Positions 30,318 through 37,933 of a stretch of 37,933 bases of DNA are shown piece after piece. Made by a program: the position numbers and the translations under genes. This stretch comes from an uncultured Oscillospiraceae bacterium (GTDB taxonomy: Bacteria > Bacillota > Clostridia > Oscillospirales > Oscillospiraceae): contig CATKZW010000031.1 in NCBI GenBank assembly GCA_949841465.1, forward strand, positions 1 to 37,933, written 5' to 3'. The notes beneath the pieces were generated by a model. The model was not told the DNA's origin, did not search any database, and saw only the letters and a list, made by a program, of their open reading frames with translations. The number at the start of each line of letters is the position of its first letter. The stretch's first letter is position 1.

Positions 30318-30918
30318 CTTGCTTCAACTCCGTTGTAAAATTGCTGATTTGCGCCGTCAGCACCGTCTCCCCCGCCACGCTCACCTCGGCGGACAGCAGG
30401 GCGCGGCTGGCCCGGTCGAAGGTGAGCAGGAACTGGGTGCCGGTGTTGGCCTCCAGCTCCGGGTCCCGGAAATCGATTTGGAGGTACTGCTCCGACTCCC
30501 CCGCCCAGGCGCACTTCGCCATGTAGCCCTTCTCAATCTGCTCCATGACGGCGGGGACGGCGGACACCGGGGTCAGCCCCCCGCCGTCCAGCAGGCCCAG
30601 GGACAGCCCCGCGCCGTCGTACTCCAGCACGGTCTCCCCCTCCGCGATCCGGGCGGTGATGCCCGCCACCAGTTCCGGGGCGGTGACGGTGAGCACCGTC
30701 TCCCCCTCCCGGCTCCACCTGGCGTCCAGGGTGAAGTCGAACACCGCCTCGCTGTAGCACACCGACACGTCCACTACAGCCGACCAACCCGCCAGCGCCT
30801 GGTACTCCTCCCGGAGGGCCAGCGCCGCGTCCTCCGGGGTCTCTGCCGCCGTTGTCCCGGCCTGACAGCCGGACAGCAGCAGGGTCATCATCAGTACACA
30901 AGCCGTCAACTTGCGCAC
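30286..30918 (-). CDS. Lipoprotein with LolA/YdcC-like fold
   Basis: The 210-residue protein has a lipoprotein signal ending in LSGC (Cys18). The rest has alternating strands (AVFDFTLDARWSREGETVLTV and similar) as expected for LolA-like beta-sheets, and it lies between nnrD and alr, where Bacillus has the LolA-like lipoprotein gene ydcC. Both facts support a YdcC-like identity. It starts with GTG at 30918; GAGGAGG lies 10 nt upstream, and this start keeps the Arg-Lys needed in the signal. The cellular role of these proteins in Gram-positives is unclear. Confidence 0.75.
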   Translation of the reverse strand: MRKLTACVLMMTLLLSGCQAGTTAAETPEDAALALREEYQALAGWSAVVDVSVCYSEAVFDFTLDARWSREGETVLTVTAPELVAGITARIAEGETVLEYDGAGLSLGLLDGGGLTPVSAVPAVMEQIEKGYMAKCAWAGESEQYLQIDFRDPELEANTGTQFLLTFDRASRALLSAEVSVAGETVLTAQISNFTTELKQDDAGNSTDLG

Positions 30919-30937
30919 TCCTCCGATTCCTCCTCGT

Positions 30938-32524
30938 TTAAATCAGCTCTTTGATTGCGTAGGGTATCTGCTCGATCAGGTCAGAGGGGGTCACGCCGTA
31001 CTCCCCCTTGTCCTCTGCCGCCAAATCCCCCGCCCGTCCGTGGAGCCAAACCGCCAGCACCGACGGGTCCGCCGCCTTCTGCGCTGTCAGCGCGGCCATC
31101 AGCCCCGCCAGCGCGTCCCCGCTGCCCCCCTTGGCCATGCCGGGGTTGCCGGTGGAGTTGATGAGGCAGGCGCCCCCCGCCGTGGTGATGGTGCGGTGGC
31201 CCTTGAGCGCCAGGATGCAGCGGTGCCGCTCCGCGAAGGCCCGGGCCGTCCCCAGCCGGTCCCGGATGGGCAGCTCACAGCCGGACAGCCGGGCGAACTC
31301 CCCGTCGTGGGGGGTGAGGGTGGTGGTCATGGGCTCCCGCTCGTCCAATATATTGATATGCCTGGAAATGAGATTTAGACCGTCCGCGTCCAGAATGACG
31401 GGGCAGGTCAGCTCCTTCATCAGCTTGAGCACCAGCCGTTCCGCCCGCTCTCCCTGGCCCAGGCCGGGACCGATGAGGGCCGCGTCGCAGCCCTTGGCCT
31501 TTTCCACAACGGCCTCGTCGTCCTCCGCCCAGGGCTGCACCATGGCCTCGTCGCACTTCACCGCCACGATGGGGTACACGTCCTCCGGCACGGCCACGGT
31601 GACCAGCCCCGCGCCGCCCCGGACCGCCGCCCTGGCGCACAGCGCCGCCGCGCCGGTGTACCCCCGGCTCCCCGCCAGGATGAACACCCTGCCGAAGTCC
31701 CCCTTGTGGCCGTCCACGGGACGGCGGCGCAGATGCAGCAACTCCCGCTCCACCAGCACGGTGCTGCACGCGCCCTCGGGGTACAGCTCCTCCGGGATGC
31801 CGATGTCCGCCACCACCACGCGCCCGCTGTGCACCGCCCCCTTGCCCACAAACAGCCCCGGCTTGCCCCGGGAGAAGGTGACGGTCACGTCCGCCTTGAC
31901 GGCAGCGCCCATCACGTCCCCGGTGTCGGCGTGGATTCCGCTGGGCACGTCGGCGGACACCACCCAGCCCGTCCCCCACCGGGTCATCTGAGTGGCCAGG
32001 GCCGCGTCGCCCTCCAGGTCCCGGTGCAGACCCACGCCGAACAGCGCGTCGATGGCCACGTCGTAGCCCATATACTGCTGCAGGTGTTCCTCCCACGACC
32101 GGTCGAAGTCCTCCAGCATCCCCCCGGCCTCTGCCAGACGGCGCTCCATCTCCAGGCAGTCGTCGGTCATCCTCTCCCGGTCTCCAACCAGCACGCACTT
32201 CACCCGCCAGCCCATCTTCAGCAGCAGCCGGGCGGCGGCCACGCCGTCCCCGCCGTTGTTGCCGGGGCCGCACCACACGATGGCGGACCGCCGCCGCATA
32301 GCCCAGAACTCCGCCTGTTCCTCCTGGGTCAGGATGTGCCCGTCCTTTGCGAGATAGGCGGTGGGGCCGTCCTGCTGAAACCCCGGCCCCGGTATGGGCA
32401 GGGAGCGCACCTCCCGCACCAGCGCCTGGGCGGCGTTCTCCATCAGCACTGTGGACGGGATGCCCCGCTCCTCAATGGCCTGGCGGTCGATCTCCTTCAT
32501 CTGCGCGGCGGTGTACAGGTTCAT
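30938..32524 (-). CDS. nnrD: Bifunctional NAD(P)H-hydrate epimerase/dehydratase
   Basis: The 528-residue protein repairs hydrated NADH and NADPH. The N-terminal YjeF_N domain (1-225) has YTAAQMKEIDRQAIEERGIP, STVLMENAAQALV and CGPGNNGGDGVAAARLL, with about 40 extra residues between the last two. It epimerises NAD(P)HX. The C-terminal ribokinase-like domain (from about 255) has GDFGRVFILAGSRGYTGAAAL, TPHDGEFARL and NPGMAKGGSGDALAG, with the ADP-dependent dehydratase site. The ATG at 32524 is chosen since the -10 box of its promoter lies within the longer frame. In many Firmicutes nnrD is near acpS and alr, as partly seen here. Confidence 0.93.
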   Translation of the reverse strand: MNLYTAAQMKEIDRQAIEERGIPSTVLMENAAQALVREVRSLPIPGPGFQQDGPTAYLAKDGHILTQEEQAEFWAMRRRSAIVWCGPGNNGGDGVAAARLLLKMGWRVKCVLVGDRERMTDDCLEMERRLAEAGGMLEDFDRSWEEHLQQYMGYDVAIDALFGVGLHRDLEGDAALATQMTRWGTGWVVSADVPSGIHADTGDVMGAAVKADVTVTFSRGKPGLFVGKGAVHSGRVVVADIGIPEELYPEGACSTVLVERELLHLRRRPVDGHKGDFGRVFILAGSRGYTGAAALCARAAVRGGAGLVTVAVPEDVYPIVAVKCDEAMVQPWAEDDEAVVEKAKGCDAALIGPGLGQGERAERLVLKLMKELTCPVILDADGLNLISRHINILDEREPMTTTLTPHDGEFARLSGCELPIRDRLGTARAFAERHRCILALKGHRTITTAGGACLINSTGNPGMAKGGSGDALAGLMAALTAQKAADPSVLAVWLHGRAGDLAAEDKGEYGVTPSDLIEQIPYAIKELI

Positions 32525-32551
32525 ACCAGCGCCCCCTTTCATTTTCTCTCC

Positions 32552-32580
32552 ATTATACGGTTTTCCCTCTTGCATTTCAA
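32552..32580 (-). promoter_or_regulatory. Promoter of the nnrD-alr-mazF operon
   Basis: On the minus strand TTGAAA (32580-32575) and TATAAT (32557-32552) are 17 bp apart. The -35 box abuts that of the divergent T-box promoter. Confidence 0.75.
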
Positions 32581-32598
32581 CCATAAATATGTTATAAA
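32570..32598 (+). promoter_or_regulatory. Promoter of the T-box/pheST operon
   Basis: TTGCAT (32570-32575) and TATAAA (32593-32598) are 17 bp apart. The two divergent -35 boxes share base 32575, so both promoters cannot be fully occupied at once. Confidence 0.65.
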
Positions 32599-32605
32599 AG
32601 AGTTC

Positions 32606-32843
32606 AGCAAAATGCGAGGAACGGGAAAATAGGGAGCTTGCGCATGGCAGAGAGGGGCGGTCACCGGCTGAAAGCCGCCCCGGTGCGTGTCCCTTGGTTC
32701 GCCCGGGAGCGGCCCGCGAGAGCGGGACGGCTGGTCGCCGTTACAGGGCCTTGAGTGCGCACGGGAAAGCGTGCGAATGCGGGTGGTACCGCGGAAGGGT
32801 TGCCTTTCGTCCCCAGTTACGGGGAGGAAGGGCTTTTGTTTTG
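32606..32843 (+). ncRNA. T-box leader (probably tRNA-Phe responsive)
   Basis: The leader has the diagnostic T-box antiterminator segment, GGGTGGTACCGCGGAAG (32781-32797), with the TGGT bulge that pairs with the tRNA acceptor end. It is followed by a terminator: CCTTTCGTCCCC (32803-32814), GGGGAGGAAGG (32821-32831), and CTTTTGTTTT. Upstream lies a long GC-rich region able to form Stem I; the GAGAGG near 32650 and a TTC at 32698-32700 would suit a phenylalanine specifier, but I could not fold it fully. Uncharged tRNA-Phe should switch on the downstream pheS/pheT. Confidence 0.88.
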
Positions 32844-32864
32844 CAGACAGGAAGCTGATATGGT

Positions 32865-33206
32865 GTGTTCAATCTTATGAGCGTGGTATTTTTTGTATTT
32901 TTCCTTTTTGCCGTCATTTCTATCGTCCGCCAGTGGATGCAAAACAACAATTTCCCCCGTCTTACGGTGGAGGCACTTGTCGTATCCAAGCGCACTTACA
33001 CCACTCAGCAGCCCGTGGCGGGCGACCCCACCGGGGCCCACGGGTTTCACACCAGCACCGACTGCGTAGTCACCTTCCAGGTGGAGAGCGGCGACCAGCT
33101 GAAGTTTTCCGTCTCCGGCAGCGAGTACAGAAGGCTGGTGGAGGGCGACCGGGGCCGGCTCACCTTCCAGGGGACCCGGTACTTGGGCTTCGAGCGCCAG
33201 CGCTGA
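32865..33206 (+). CDS. DUF2500 family membrane protein
   Basis: The 113-residue protein has one N-terminal transmembrane helix (MSVVFFVFFLFAVISIV) followed by an extracytoplasmic or cytoplasmic beta-rich domain. FPRLTVEALVVSKRTYTT, then YLVTFQ-type strand (DCVVTFQVESGDQLKFSVSG) and EYRRLVEGDRGRLTFQGTRYLGFE match DUF2500, whose function is unknown. A GTG at 32865 has AGGAAG 11 nt upstream; ATG at 32877 is an alternative that would start just before the helix. It sits between the T-box and pheS, so it is under the same control. Confidence 0.8.
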   Translation: MFNLMSVVFFVFFLFAVISIVRQWMQNNNFPRLTVEALVVSKRTYTTQQPVAGDPTGAHGFHTSTDCVVTFQVESGDQLKFSVSGSEYRRLVEGDRGRLTFQGTRYLGFERQR

Positions 33207-33242
33207 AAAACACGATAACCAATTATTGAAGGAGTATATGCC

Positions 33243-34268
33243 ATGAAAGAACAGTTAGCAAAAATCCGCGCCGAGGCGCTCTCCGCTTTCGAGGGCGTTA
33301 AGGACTCCGCCGCTCTGGACGAGCTGCGGGTACGTTACCTGGGCAAGAAGGGCGAGCTGACGGCGGTGCTCAAGCAGATGGGACGCCTGTCCGCTGAGGA
33401 GCGCCCCGCCATGGGCCAGCTGGCCAACGAGGTCCGGGCCGCCCTGGAAAGCGCCCTGGACAGCGCCTCCCGGAAGCTGGAGGAGGCCGCCCTGGAGATG
33501 AAGCTGAAGGCGGAAACGGTGGACGTGACCATCCCCGGCAAGCAAATCCAGGTGGGTCACCGCCACCCCATGAACACCGCTCTGGACGAGATCAAGGAAA
33601 TTTTCATCGGCATGGGCTTCACTGTGCTGGACGGCCCGGAGATTGAGCTGGCCGAGCTGAACTTCGACCGTCTCAACGCCGAGGAGGGCCACCCCAGCCG
33701 GGACTGGTCGGACACCTTCTACTTCGACGAGGACAGCCGGGTGATGCTCCGCTCCCAGACCTCCCCCATGCAGGTGCGGGCCATGGATTCCATGGAGCTG
33801 CCTATCCGCATCATCGCCCCCGGCCGGGTGTACCGCAAGGACGAGGTGGACGCCACCCATTCCCCCATGTTCCACCAGGTAGAGGGCATGGTCATAGACA
33901 AGAACGTCACCATGGCGGACCTGAAGGGGACGCTGAACACCCTGGCGGAGCGGCTGTTCGGCGAGGGCACCGTCACCCGGTTCCGCCCCCACCACTTCCC
34001 CTTCACCGAGCCGTCCTGCGAGATGGACGTGCAGTGCCACAAGTGCGGCGGCGCGGGTTGCTCCACCTGCAAGGGGGAGGGCTGGATTGAGCTGCTGGGC
34101 GCGGGGATGATCCACCCCCATGTGCTGGAGATGGCGGGCATCGACCCGGAGGAGTGGTCGGGCTGGGCCTTCGGCATGGGCCTGGAGCGCACCGCCCTGC
34201 GGCGGTTCAAGATCGCCGATATGCGCCTGATTTTTGAGAACGACATTCGGTTCCTGGAACAATTTTAA
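33243..34268 (+). CDS. pheS: Phenylalanine--tRNA ligase alpha subunit
   Basis: The 341-residue class II synthetase subunit has the N-terminal coiled coil (residues 1-85) and the catalytic core with HPMNTALDEIKEIFIGMGF, RSQTSPMQVRAM near 170, GRVYRKDEVDATHSPMFHQ (motif 2 region), FTEPSCEMDV and GWAFGMGLERTALRRF (motif 3). A CHKCGGAGCSTCKGEGW insertion near 262 may bind zinc, which is frequent in Firmicutes PheS. A GAAGGAG site precedes the ATG. It forms an (alpha-beta)2 enzyme with PheT. Confidence 0.96.
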   Translation: MKEQLAKIRAEALSAFEGVKDSAALDELRVRYLGKKGELTAVLKQMGRLSAEERPAMGQLANEVRAALESALDSASRKLEEAALEMKLKAETVDVTIPGKQIQVGHRHPMNTALDEIKEIFIGMGFTVLDGPEIELAELNFDRLNAEEGHPSRDWSDTFYFDEDSRVMLRSQTSPMQVRAMDSMELPIRIIAPGRVYRKDEVDATHSPMFHQVEGMVIDKNVTMADLKGTLNTLAERLFGEGTVTRFRPHHFPFTEPSCEMDVQCHKCGGAGCSTCKGEGWIELLGAGMIHPHVLEMAGIDPEEWSGWAFGMGLERTALRRFKIADMRLIFENDIRFLEQF

Positions 34269-34382
34269 GGTTGCCCTCGCCGGGCGGGCGTTCTTTTTCT
34301 TGAAAGAAAAAGAACCAAAAAGAACTTTTGACCGCGAAACTTCGTTTCGCTCCTACTATTTTATATAAGAGGGGTTTTATAT
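34269..34382 (+). repeat. Stop-adjacent repeat, copy C, between pheS and pheT
   Basis: After the pheS stop come CCTCGCCGGGCGGGC, a perfect 12-bp palindrome GTTCTTTTTCTT (34290-34301) with 34304-34315 and a 2-nt centre, then AAAAAGAACTTTTGAC. A second perfect hairpin GCGAAAC/GTTTCGC (34334-34350) follows. The pheT ribosome site GAGGGG is near 34368. As pheT depends on the upstream T-box unless it has its own promoter, read-through must be possible. Confidence 0.6.
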
Positions 34383-36785
34383 ATGAATTTAAGCCGTAAA
34401 TGGCTCAACGAGTTTGTCACGGTGGACGTGCCCGACCGGGAGTTCGCCGAGGCCATGACCCTGTCCGGCTCCAAGGTGGAGGGTACCTCCGTTGAGGGCA
34501 GCGAGATCAGCAATGTGGTGGTGGGGCAGGTCAAGTCCCTGGTGCGCCATCCCAACTCCGACCATATGTGGATCTGCCAGGTGGATGTGGGTCAGCCTGA
34601 GCCGCTCCAGATCGTCACCGGGGCCCAGAACGTGAAGGAAAACGACCTGGTGCCCGTGGCGCTGCATAAGTCCACCCTCCCCGGCGGCAAGAAAATTGAG
34701 AAGGGCAAGCTGCGGGGCGAGCTGTCCAACGGCATGCTGTGCTCCTTTGCGGAGCTGGGCCTGGACCAGCGGGATTTCCCCGCCGCCTATGCCGACGGCA
34801 TCTGGATTTTGTCCGACGACCCGGAGCTCACCGGCCTGGCCGTTGGCCAGGACATCCGGGAGGCCGTGGGTCTGGACGACCACGTGGTGGAATTTGAGAT
34901 CACCCCCAACCGCCCGGACTGCCTGTCCGTCATCGGCCTGGCCCGGGAGGTGTCCGCCACCTTCGACAAGCCCCGCTATTTCCACCAGCCGGAGGTAAAG
35001 GGCGGCGCGGACGGCGTGCTCACCGAGCTGCTGGACGTGGAGACCCCCGCCGCCGACCTGGTCCCCCGGTACACCGCCCGGATGGTGCGCAGCGTAAAAA
35101 TCGCCCCCTCCCCCAAGTGGATGCGGGAGCGGCTGCGGGCCATGGGGGTGCGGCCCATCAACAACATCGTGGACATCACCAACTACGTCATGCTGGAGTA
35201 CGGCCAGCCCATGCATGCCTTTGACTACCGCTATGTCAACGGCGGCAAGATCATCGTCCGCCGGGCGGAGGAGGGGGAGGTCCTCACCACCCTGGACGGC
35301 AAGGAGCACCGACTCACCGCCAACCACCTGGTCATCGCCGACGAGGGCCGGGCCGTGGGCCTGGCGGGCATCATGGGCGGCCTGAACAGTGAAATTGTGG
35401 ACGACACGGTGGACGTAGTATTTGAGTCCGCCTGCTTCGACGGCACCTGCATCCGCAAAGGGGCGCTGGCCCTGGGCATGCGCACCGAGGCCTCCGCCAA
35501 GTTTGAGAAGGGGCTGGACCCGCTGAACACCCTGCCCGCCGTCAACCGCGCCTGTGAGCTGGTGGAGCTGCTGGGGGCCGGCGAGGTGGTGGACGGCGTC
35601 ATCGACATTCTGAACTACGTGCCCCAGCCCACCCTCTTGAAGCTGGAACCGGACAAAATCAACGCCCTGCTGGGCATCGACGTGGCAGAAAACGTGATGT
35701 ACACCTATCTCCAGCGGCTGGGCTTCGAGACCACCATGGAGCGGGGCGTTATCAAGGTCCCATCCTGGCGGGGCGACGTGAAGCGTATGGCCGATCTGGC
35801 CGAGGAGGTAGCCCGGTTCCACGGCTACAACAACATCCCCTCCACCCTCATGCGGGGCCAGACCACCCAGGGCGGCTACTCCCCGGTGCAGAAGCTGGAA
35901 AACCGGCTGGGCAGCCTGTGCCGCACCTGCGGGTACAGCGAGATCATCACCTACTCCTTCATCTCCCCCACCGCCTACGATAAAATCCTGTGGGGCCAGG
36001 ACGATTTCCACCGCAAGTCGTTCAAAATTCTGAACCCCTTGGGGGAGGACACCTCCATCATGCGCACCACCACCCTGCCCTCCATGCTGGAGGTGCTGGG
36101 GCGCAACTACAACAACCGCAGCAAGTCCGCCTGGCTGTACGAGCTGGGCCGCATCTACCTGCCCGGCTCCGGCGACGGCCTGGCCAGCGAGGCGCAGATT
36201 CTCACCCTGGGGGCCTATGGGAACGGCATGGACTTTTTCACCATGAAAGGGGCCGTTGAGGCTATCATGAAGGGCATCCGGGCCAAGGACGTCCGGTTTG
36301 AGCCCTGCGCCGAGGACGCCAGCTACCACCCCGGCCGCTGCGCCTACGTGTACAGCGGCACGGACATCGTGGGTGTGTTCGGCCAGATTCACCCCCAGGC
36401 CGCCAAAAATTTCGGTGTGGATGGCGAGCTGTACTGCGCGGAGCTCAGCTTCGACGAGCTGCTGATCGCTCAAGGCTCTGACCCGGAGTACGCCCCCCTG
36501 CCCAAATTCCCCGCCGTCACCCGTGACATCGCCGTGGTGTGCGACGAGGCCGTCACCGTGGGGGCGCTGGAGGCGGCCATCCGCAAGGGGGCCAAGGGCC
36601 TGCTGAAGGACGCATCCCTGTTCGACATCTACCGGGGCAAGAACATCGGCGAGGGCAGGAAGTCGGTGGCCTTCAACCTGACCCTGCGCGCCGACGACCG
36701 CTCCCTCACCGGCGAGGAGGCGGACGCGGACGTAAAGAGCATCCTGGAAACCCTGGAGAAGGACTGCGGCGCGGTGCTGCGGTAA
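34383..36785 (+). CDS. pheT: Phenylalanine--tRNA ligase beta subunit
   Basis: The 800-residue protein has the full PheT layout: an N-terminal domain (MNLSRKWLNEFVTVDVPD), the tRNA-binding OB-fold near 40-150 (VVVGQVKSLVRHPNSDHMWI), B3/B4 editing region near 205-370 (RYTARMV, then MRPIN-like VRPINNIVDITNYVMLEYGQ), B5 near 400-475, the inactive synthetase-like core, and the C-terminal FDX-ACB anticodon domain near 705-800 (FPAVTRDIAVVCDE). It binds tRNA-Phe and hydrolyses mischarged Tyr-tRNA. The length is normal. Confidence 0.96.
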   Translation: MNLSRKWLNEFVTVDVPDREFAEAMTLSGSKVEGTSVEGSEISNVVVGQVKSLVRHPNSDHMWICQVDVGQPEPLQIVTGAQNVKENDLVPVALHKSTLPGGKKIEKGKLRGELSNGMLCSFAELGLDQRDFPAAYADGIWILSDDPELTGLAVGQDIREAVGLDDHVVEFEITPNRPDCLSVIGLAREVSATFDKPRYFHQPEVKGGADGVLTELLDVETPAADLVPRYTARMVRSVKIAPSPKWMRERLRAMGVRPINNIVDITNYVMLEYGQPMHAFDYRYVNGGKIIVRRAEEGEVLTTLDGKEHRLTANHLVIADEGRAVGLAGIMGGLNSEIVDDTVDVVFESACFDGTCIRKGALALGMRTEASAKFEKGLDPLNTLPAVNRACELVELLGAGEVVDGVIDILNYVPQPTLLKLEPDKINALLGIDVAENVMYTYLQRLGFETTMERGVIKVPSWRGDVKRMADLAEEVARFHGYNNIPSTLMRGQTTQGGYSPVQKLENRLGSLCRTCGYSEIITYSFISPTAYDKILWGQDDFHRKSFKILNPLGEDTSIMRTTTLPSMLEVLGRNYNNRSKSAWLYELGRIYLPGSGDGLASEAQILTLGAYGNGMDFFTMKGAVEAIMKGIRAKDVRFEPCAEDASYHPGRCAYVYSGTDIVGVFGQIHPQAAKNFGVDGELYCAELSFDELLIAQGSDPEYAPLPKFPAVTRDIAVVCDEAVTVGALEAAIRKGAKGLLKDASLFDIYRGKNIGEGRKSVAFNLTLRADDRSLTGEEADADVKSILETLEKDCGAVLR

Positions 36786-36803
36786 ACAGCCCGGAACGTT
36801 TGC

Positions 36804-36829
36804 GGGGCGGGATGGAAGCATCCCGCCCC
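36804..36829 (+). terminator. Terminator after pheT
   Basis: GGGGCGGGATG (36804-36814) and 36819-36829 form a perfect 11-bp stem with a GAAG loop, followed by GGTTTGTTTG. A second, weaker AAAAGCG/CGCTTTT dyad lies at 36849-36875. Confidence 0.7.
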
Positions 36830-36926
36830 GGTTTGTTTGGAGGCAGCAAAAAAGCGCCTGTTCCCAGACGCTTTTCATGTAAATTAAAGTTGAGCAGCGG
36901 TACACGGAAGGCCGCGCCCGCTTTGC

Positions 36927-36955
36927 TTGCTAATCCCCCCAAATAGTGGTATACT
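36927..36955 (+). promoter_or_regulatory. Promoter of polA
   Basis: TTGCTA (36927-36932) and TATACT (36950-36955) are 17 bp apart, 35 bp before the polA start codon. Confidence 0.7.
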
Positions 36956-36990
36956 AAATTATTCACGATTAAAAATGCGAGGTGTCCCCT

Positions 36991-37933
36991 ATGAAGCTCA
37001 TGGTCATCGACGGCAATTCCATCGTCAACCGGGCCTTTTACGGCGTCAGCCAGAACCTGACCACCCGGGAGGGCCTGCCCACCAACGCCGTTTTCGGCTT
37101 TTTGAACATCCTGCTCAAGCTGCTGGACGAGGAGCAGCCCGAGGGGCTGGCGGTGGCCTTCGACATGCGCGCGCCCACCTTCCGCCACCTGGCCTACGAG
37201 GGCTACAAGGCCCAGCGCAAGGGGATGCCCGAGGAGCTGGCCGTCCAGATGCCGGTGCTGAAGGAGGTGCTGGACGCCATGAACATCCGCCGGTATGAGC
37301 TGGAGGGCTGGGAGGCGGACGACCTGCTGGGCACCATGTCCCGGATCAACGCCGCCCAGGGGGGTGAAACCGTCATTGTCACCGGGGACAAGGACTCCCT
37401 CCAGCTTATTGATGGCCACACCACCGTAAAGCTGGTCACCACCCGCATGGGCCAAACCACCACCCGGAAGGTGGGCCCGGAGGAGTTCCGGGCGGAGTAC
37501 GGCTTCGACCCCATCCACCTCATTGACCTCAAGGCGCTGATGGGTGACTCCTCAGACAACTACCCCGGCGTGAAGGGGGTGGGGGAGAAAACCGCCATGG
37601 CGCTGATTCAAACCTATCAGACGATAGATGAGATTTATGAAAAGCTGCCGGACATTGAGGCCAAGCCCGCCGTCATCAAAAAGCTCACCGAGGGGGAGGC
37701 GGACGCCCGGACGAGCTACGACCTGGCCGTCATCCGCTGCGACGCGCCCATGAGCTTTGACCCGGAGGACGCGGTGCGCCGGCCCTTCGACGGGCCCGTC
37801 CTCTATGAAAAGCTGCTCCAATTGGAGTTTAACAAGCTCATTGACAAGCTGAAGCTCACCCCCGGCCCCCGGGGGGGGGGGGCCCCCCGCGGGGGGACCC
37901 GGGCGGGGGGGGGGGGGGGGGGGGGGAGGGGCG
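36991..37933 (+). CDS. polA: DNA polymerase I, N-terminal part (contig-truncated)
   Basis: The frame from ATG 36991 has no stop before the window ends. About 290 reliable residues cover the 5'-3' exonuclease (FEN) domain: MKLMVIDGNSIVNRAFYGV, VAFDMRAPTFRHLAYEGYKAQR, EGWEADDLLGTM, VTGDKDSLQLI, LMGDSSDNYPGVKGVGEKTA with the helix-hairpin-helix, all with the expected acidic metal ligands. The polymerase domain is beyond the contig. GCGAGGTG is a modest ribosome site. Bases after about 37860 look artefactual, so the last 24 codons should not be trusted. A stand-alone exonuclease cannot be excluded, but polA is more likely. Confidence 0.88.
   Translation, partial: MKLMVIDGNSIVNRAFYGVSQNLTTREGLPTNAVFGFLNILLKLLDEEQPEGLAVAFDMRAPTFRHLAYEGYKAQRKGMPEELAVQMPVLKEVLDAMNIRRYELEGWEADDLLGTMSRINAAQGGETVIVTGDKDSLQLIDGHTTVKLVTTRMGQTTTRKVGPEEFRAEYGFDPIHLIDLKALMGDSSDNYPGVKGVGEKTAMALIQTYQTIDEIYEKLPDIEAKPAVIKKLTEGEADARTSYDLAVIRCDAPMSFDPEDAVRRPFDGPVLYEKLLQLEFNKLIDKLKLTPGPRGGGAPRGGTRAGGGGGGGRG
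37861..37933. other. Low-complexity G/C tail, probable sequencing artefact
   Basis: The last 73 bases are almost only G and C, ending in a long G homopolymer. They break the normal codon pattern of polA and look like poly-G read ends assembled onto the contig. Confidence 0.85.

Noticed and set aside
34389..36905. 838-residue minus-strand frame opposite pheT
   Set aside because: Antisense shadow of a complete pheT; no motifs of its own.
1..37933. Prophage, defence island, CRISPR array or insertion sequence
   Set aside because: No integrase, transposase, structural phage gene, Cas gene or regularly spaced direct repeats were seen.

Overview
The window reads as a chromosomal contig end from a GC-rich, spore-forming, Gram-positive anaerobe of the Clostridia. 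An Oscillospirales-type gut bacterium (Flavonifractor/Oscillibacter-like) is the best guess. The basis is: spmA/spmB and a clostridial-type AbrB with a C-terminal CxxC...CxxC; a T-box upstream of pheST; an alr-mazF block; lipoproteins and Gram-positive Shine-Dalgarno sites; no outer-membrane genes; and GC-rich genes separated by short AT-rich promoters. No rRNA, tRNA, CRISPR array, phage or insertion-sequence transposase was seen.

Layout. 1-6.6 kb (+): a C_GCAxxG_C_C-type cysteine protein, the RNA-binding protein Tex, a lipoprotein with calcium-loop-like repeats, a MerR regulator fused to an RDD membrane domain behind a MerR-type 19-bp-spacer promoter, and rsmI. 6.6-8.5 kb: an AT-rich island holding abrB (-) with several perfect Spo0A-box matches, then spmA-spmB (+). 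8.5-16.8 kb (-): a likely operon parE-like, secreted stalk-domain protein, parC-like, followed by a YitT transporter-like protein and a lipoprotein. 17-20 kb (+): a sulfatase and a hemerythrin/CheX-like/receiver fusion. 20.1-24.6 kb (+): a MarR repressor with a palindromic operator and two overlapping half-transporter genes forming a heterodimeric ABC exporter. 24.8-27.6 kb (-): a membrane XRE regulator and gltX. 27.6-32.5 kb (-): a structured intergenic region, a secreted protein, then the conserved Firmicutes block nnrD(E)-lipoprotein-alr-mazF, without a mazE gene. 32.5-36.8 kb (+): a T-box leader, a DUF2500 membrane protein, pheS and pheT. The window ends in polA, cut off by a poly-G artefact.

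How it fits together. Most of the window is housekeeping: translation (gltX, pheST, rsmI), topology (the parE/parC pair), metabolite repair and wall precursor supply (nnrDE, alr), and sporulation (spmAB, abrB). The accessory interest lies in regulators joined to unusual partner domains (MerR-RDD, XRE-membrane, hemerythrin-CheX-REC), in the exporter with a large inserted domain, in a secreted protein carrying a decarboxylase-beta-like GGADGPT motif between topoisomerase genes, and in a family of short repeats placed directly after stop codons. I found no clear new defence or mobile system. The strongest candidates for something undescribed are the GGADGPT secreted protein, the membrane-anchored MerR and the three-domain hemerythrin response regulator.
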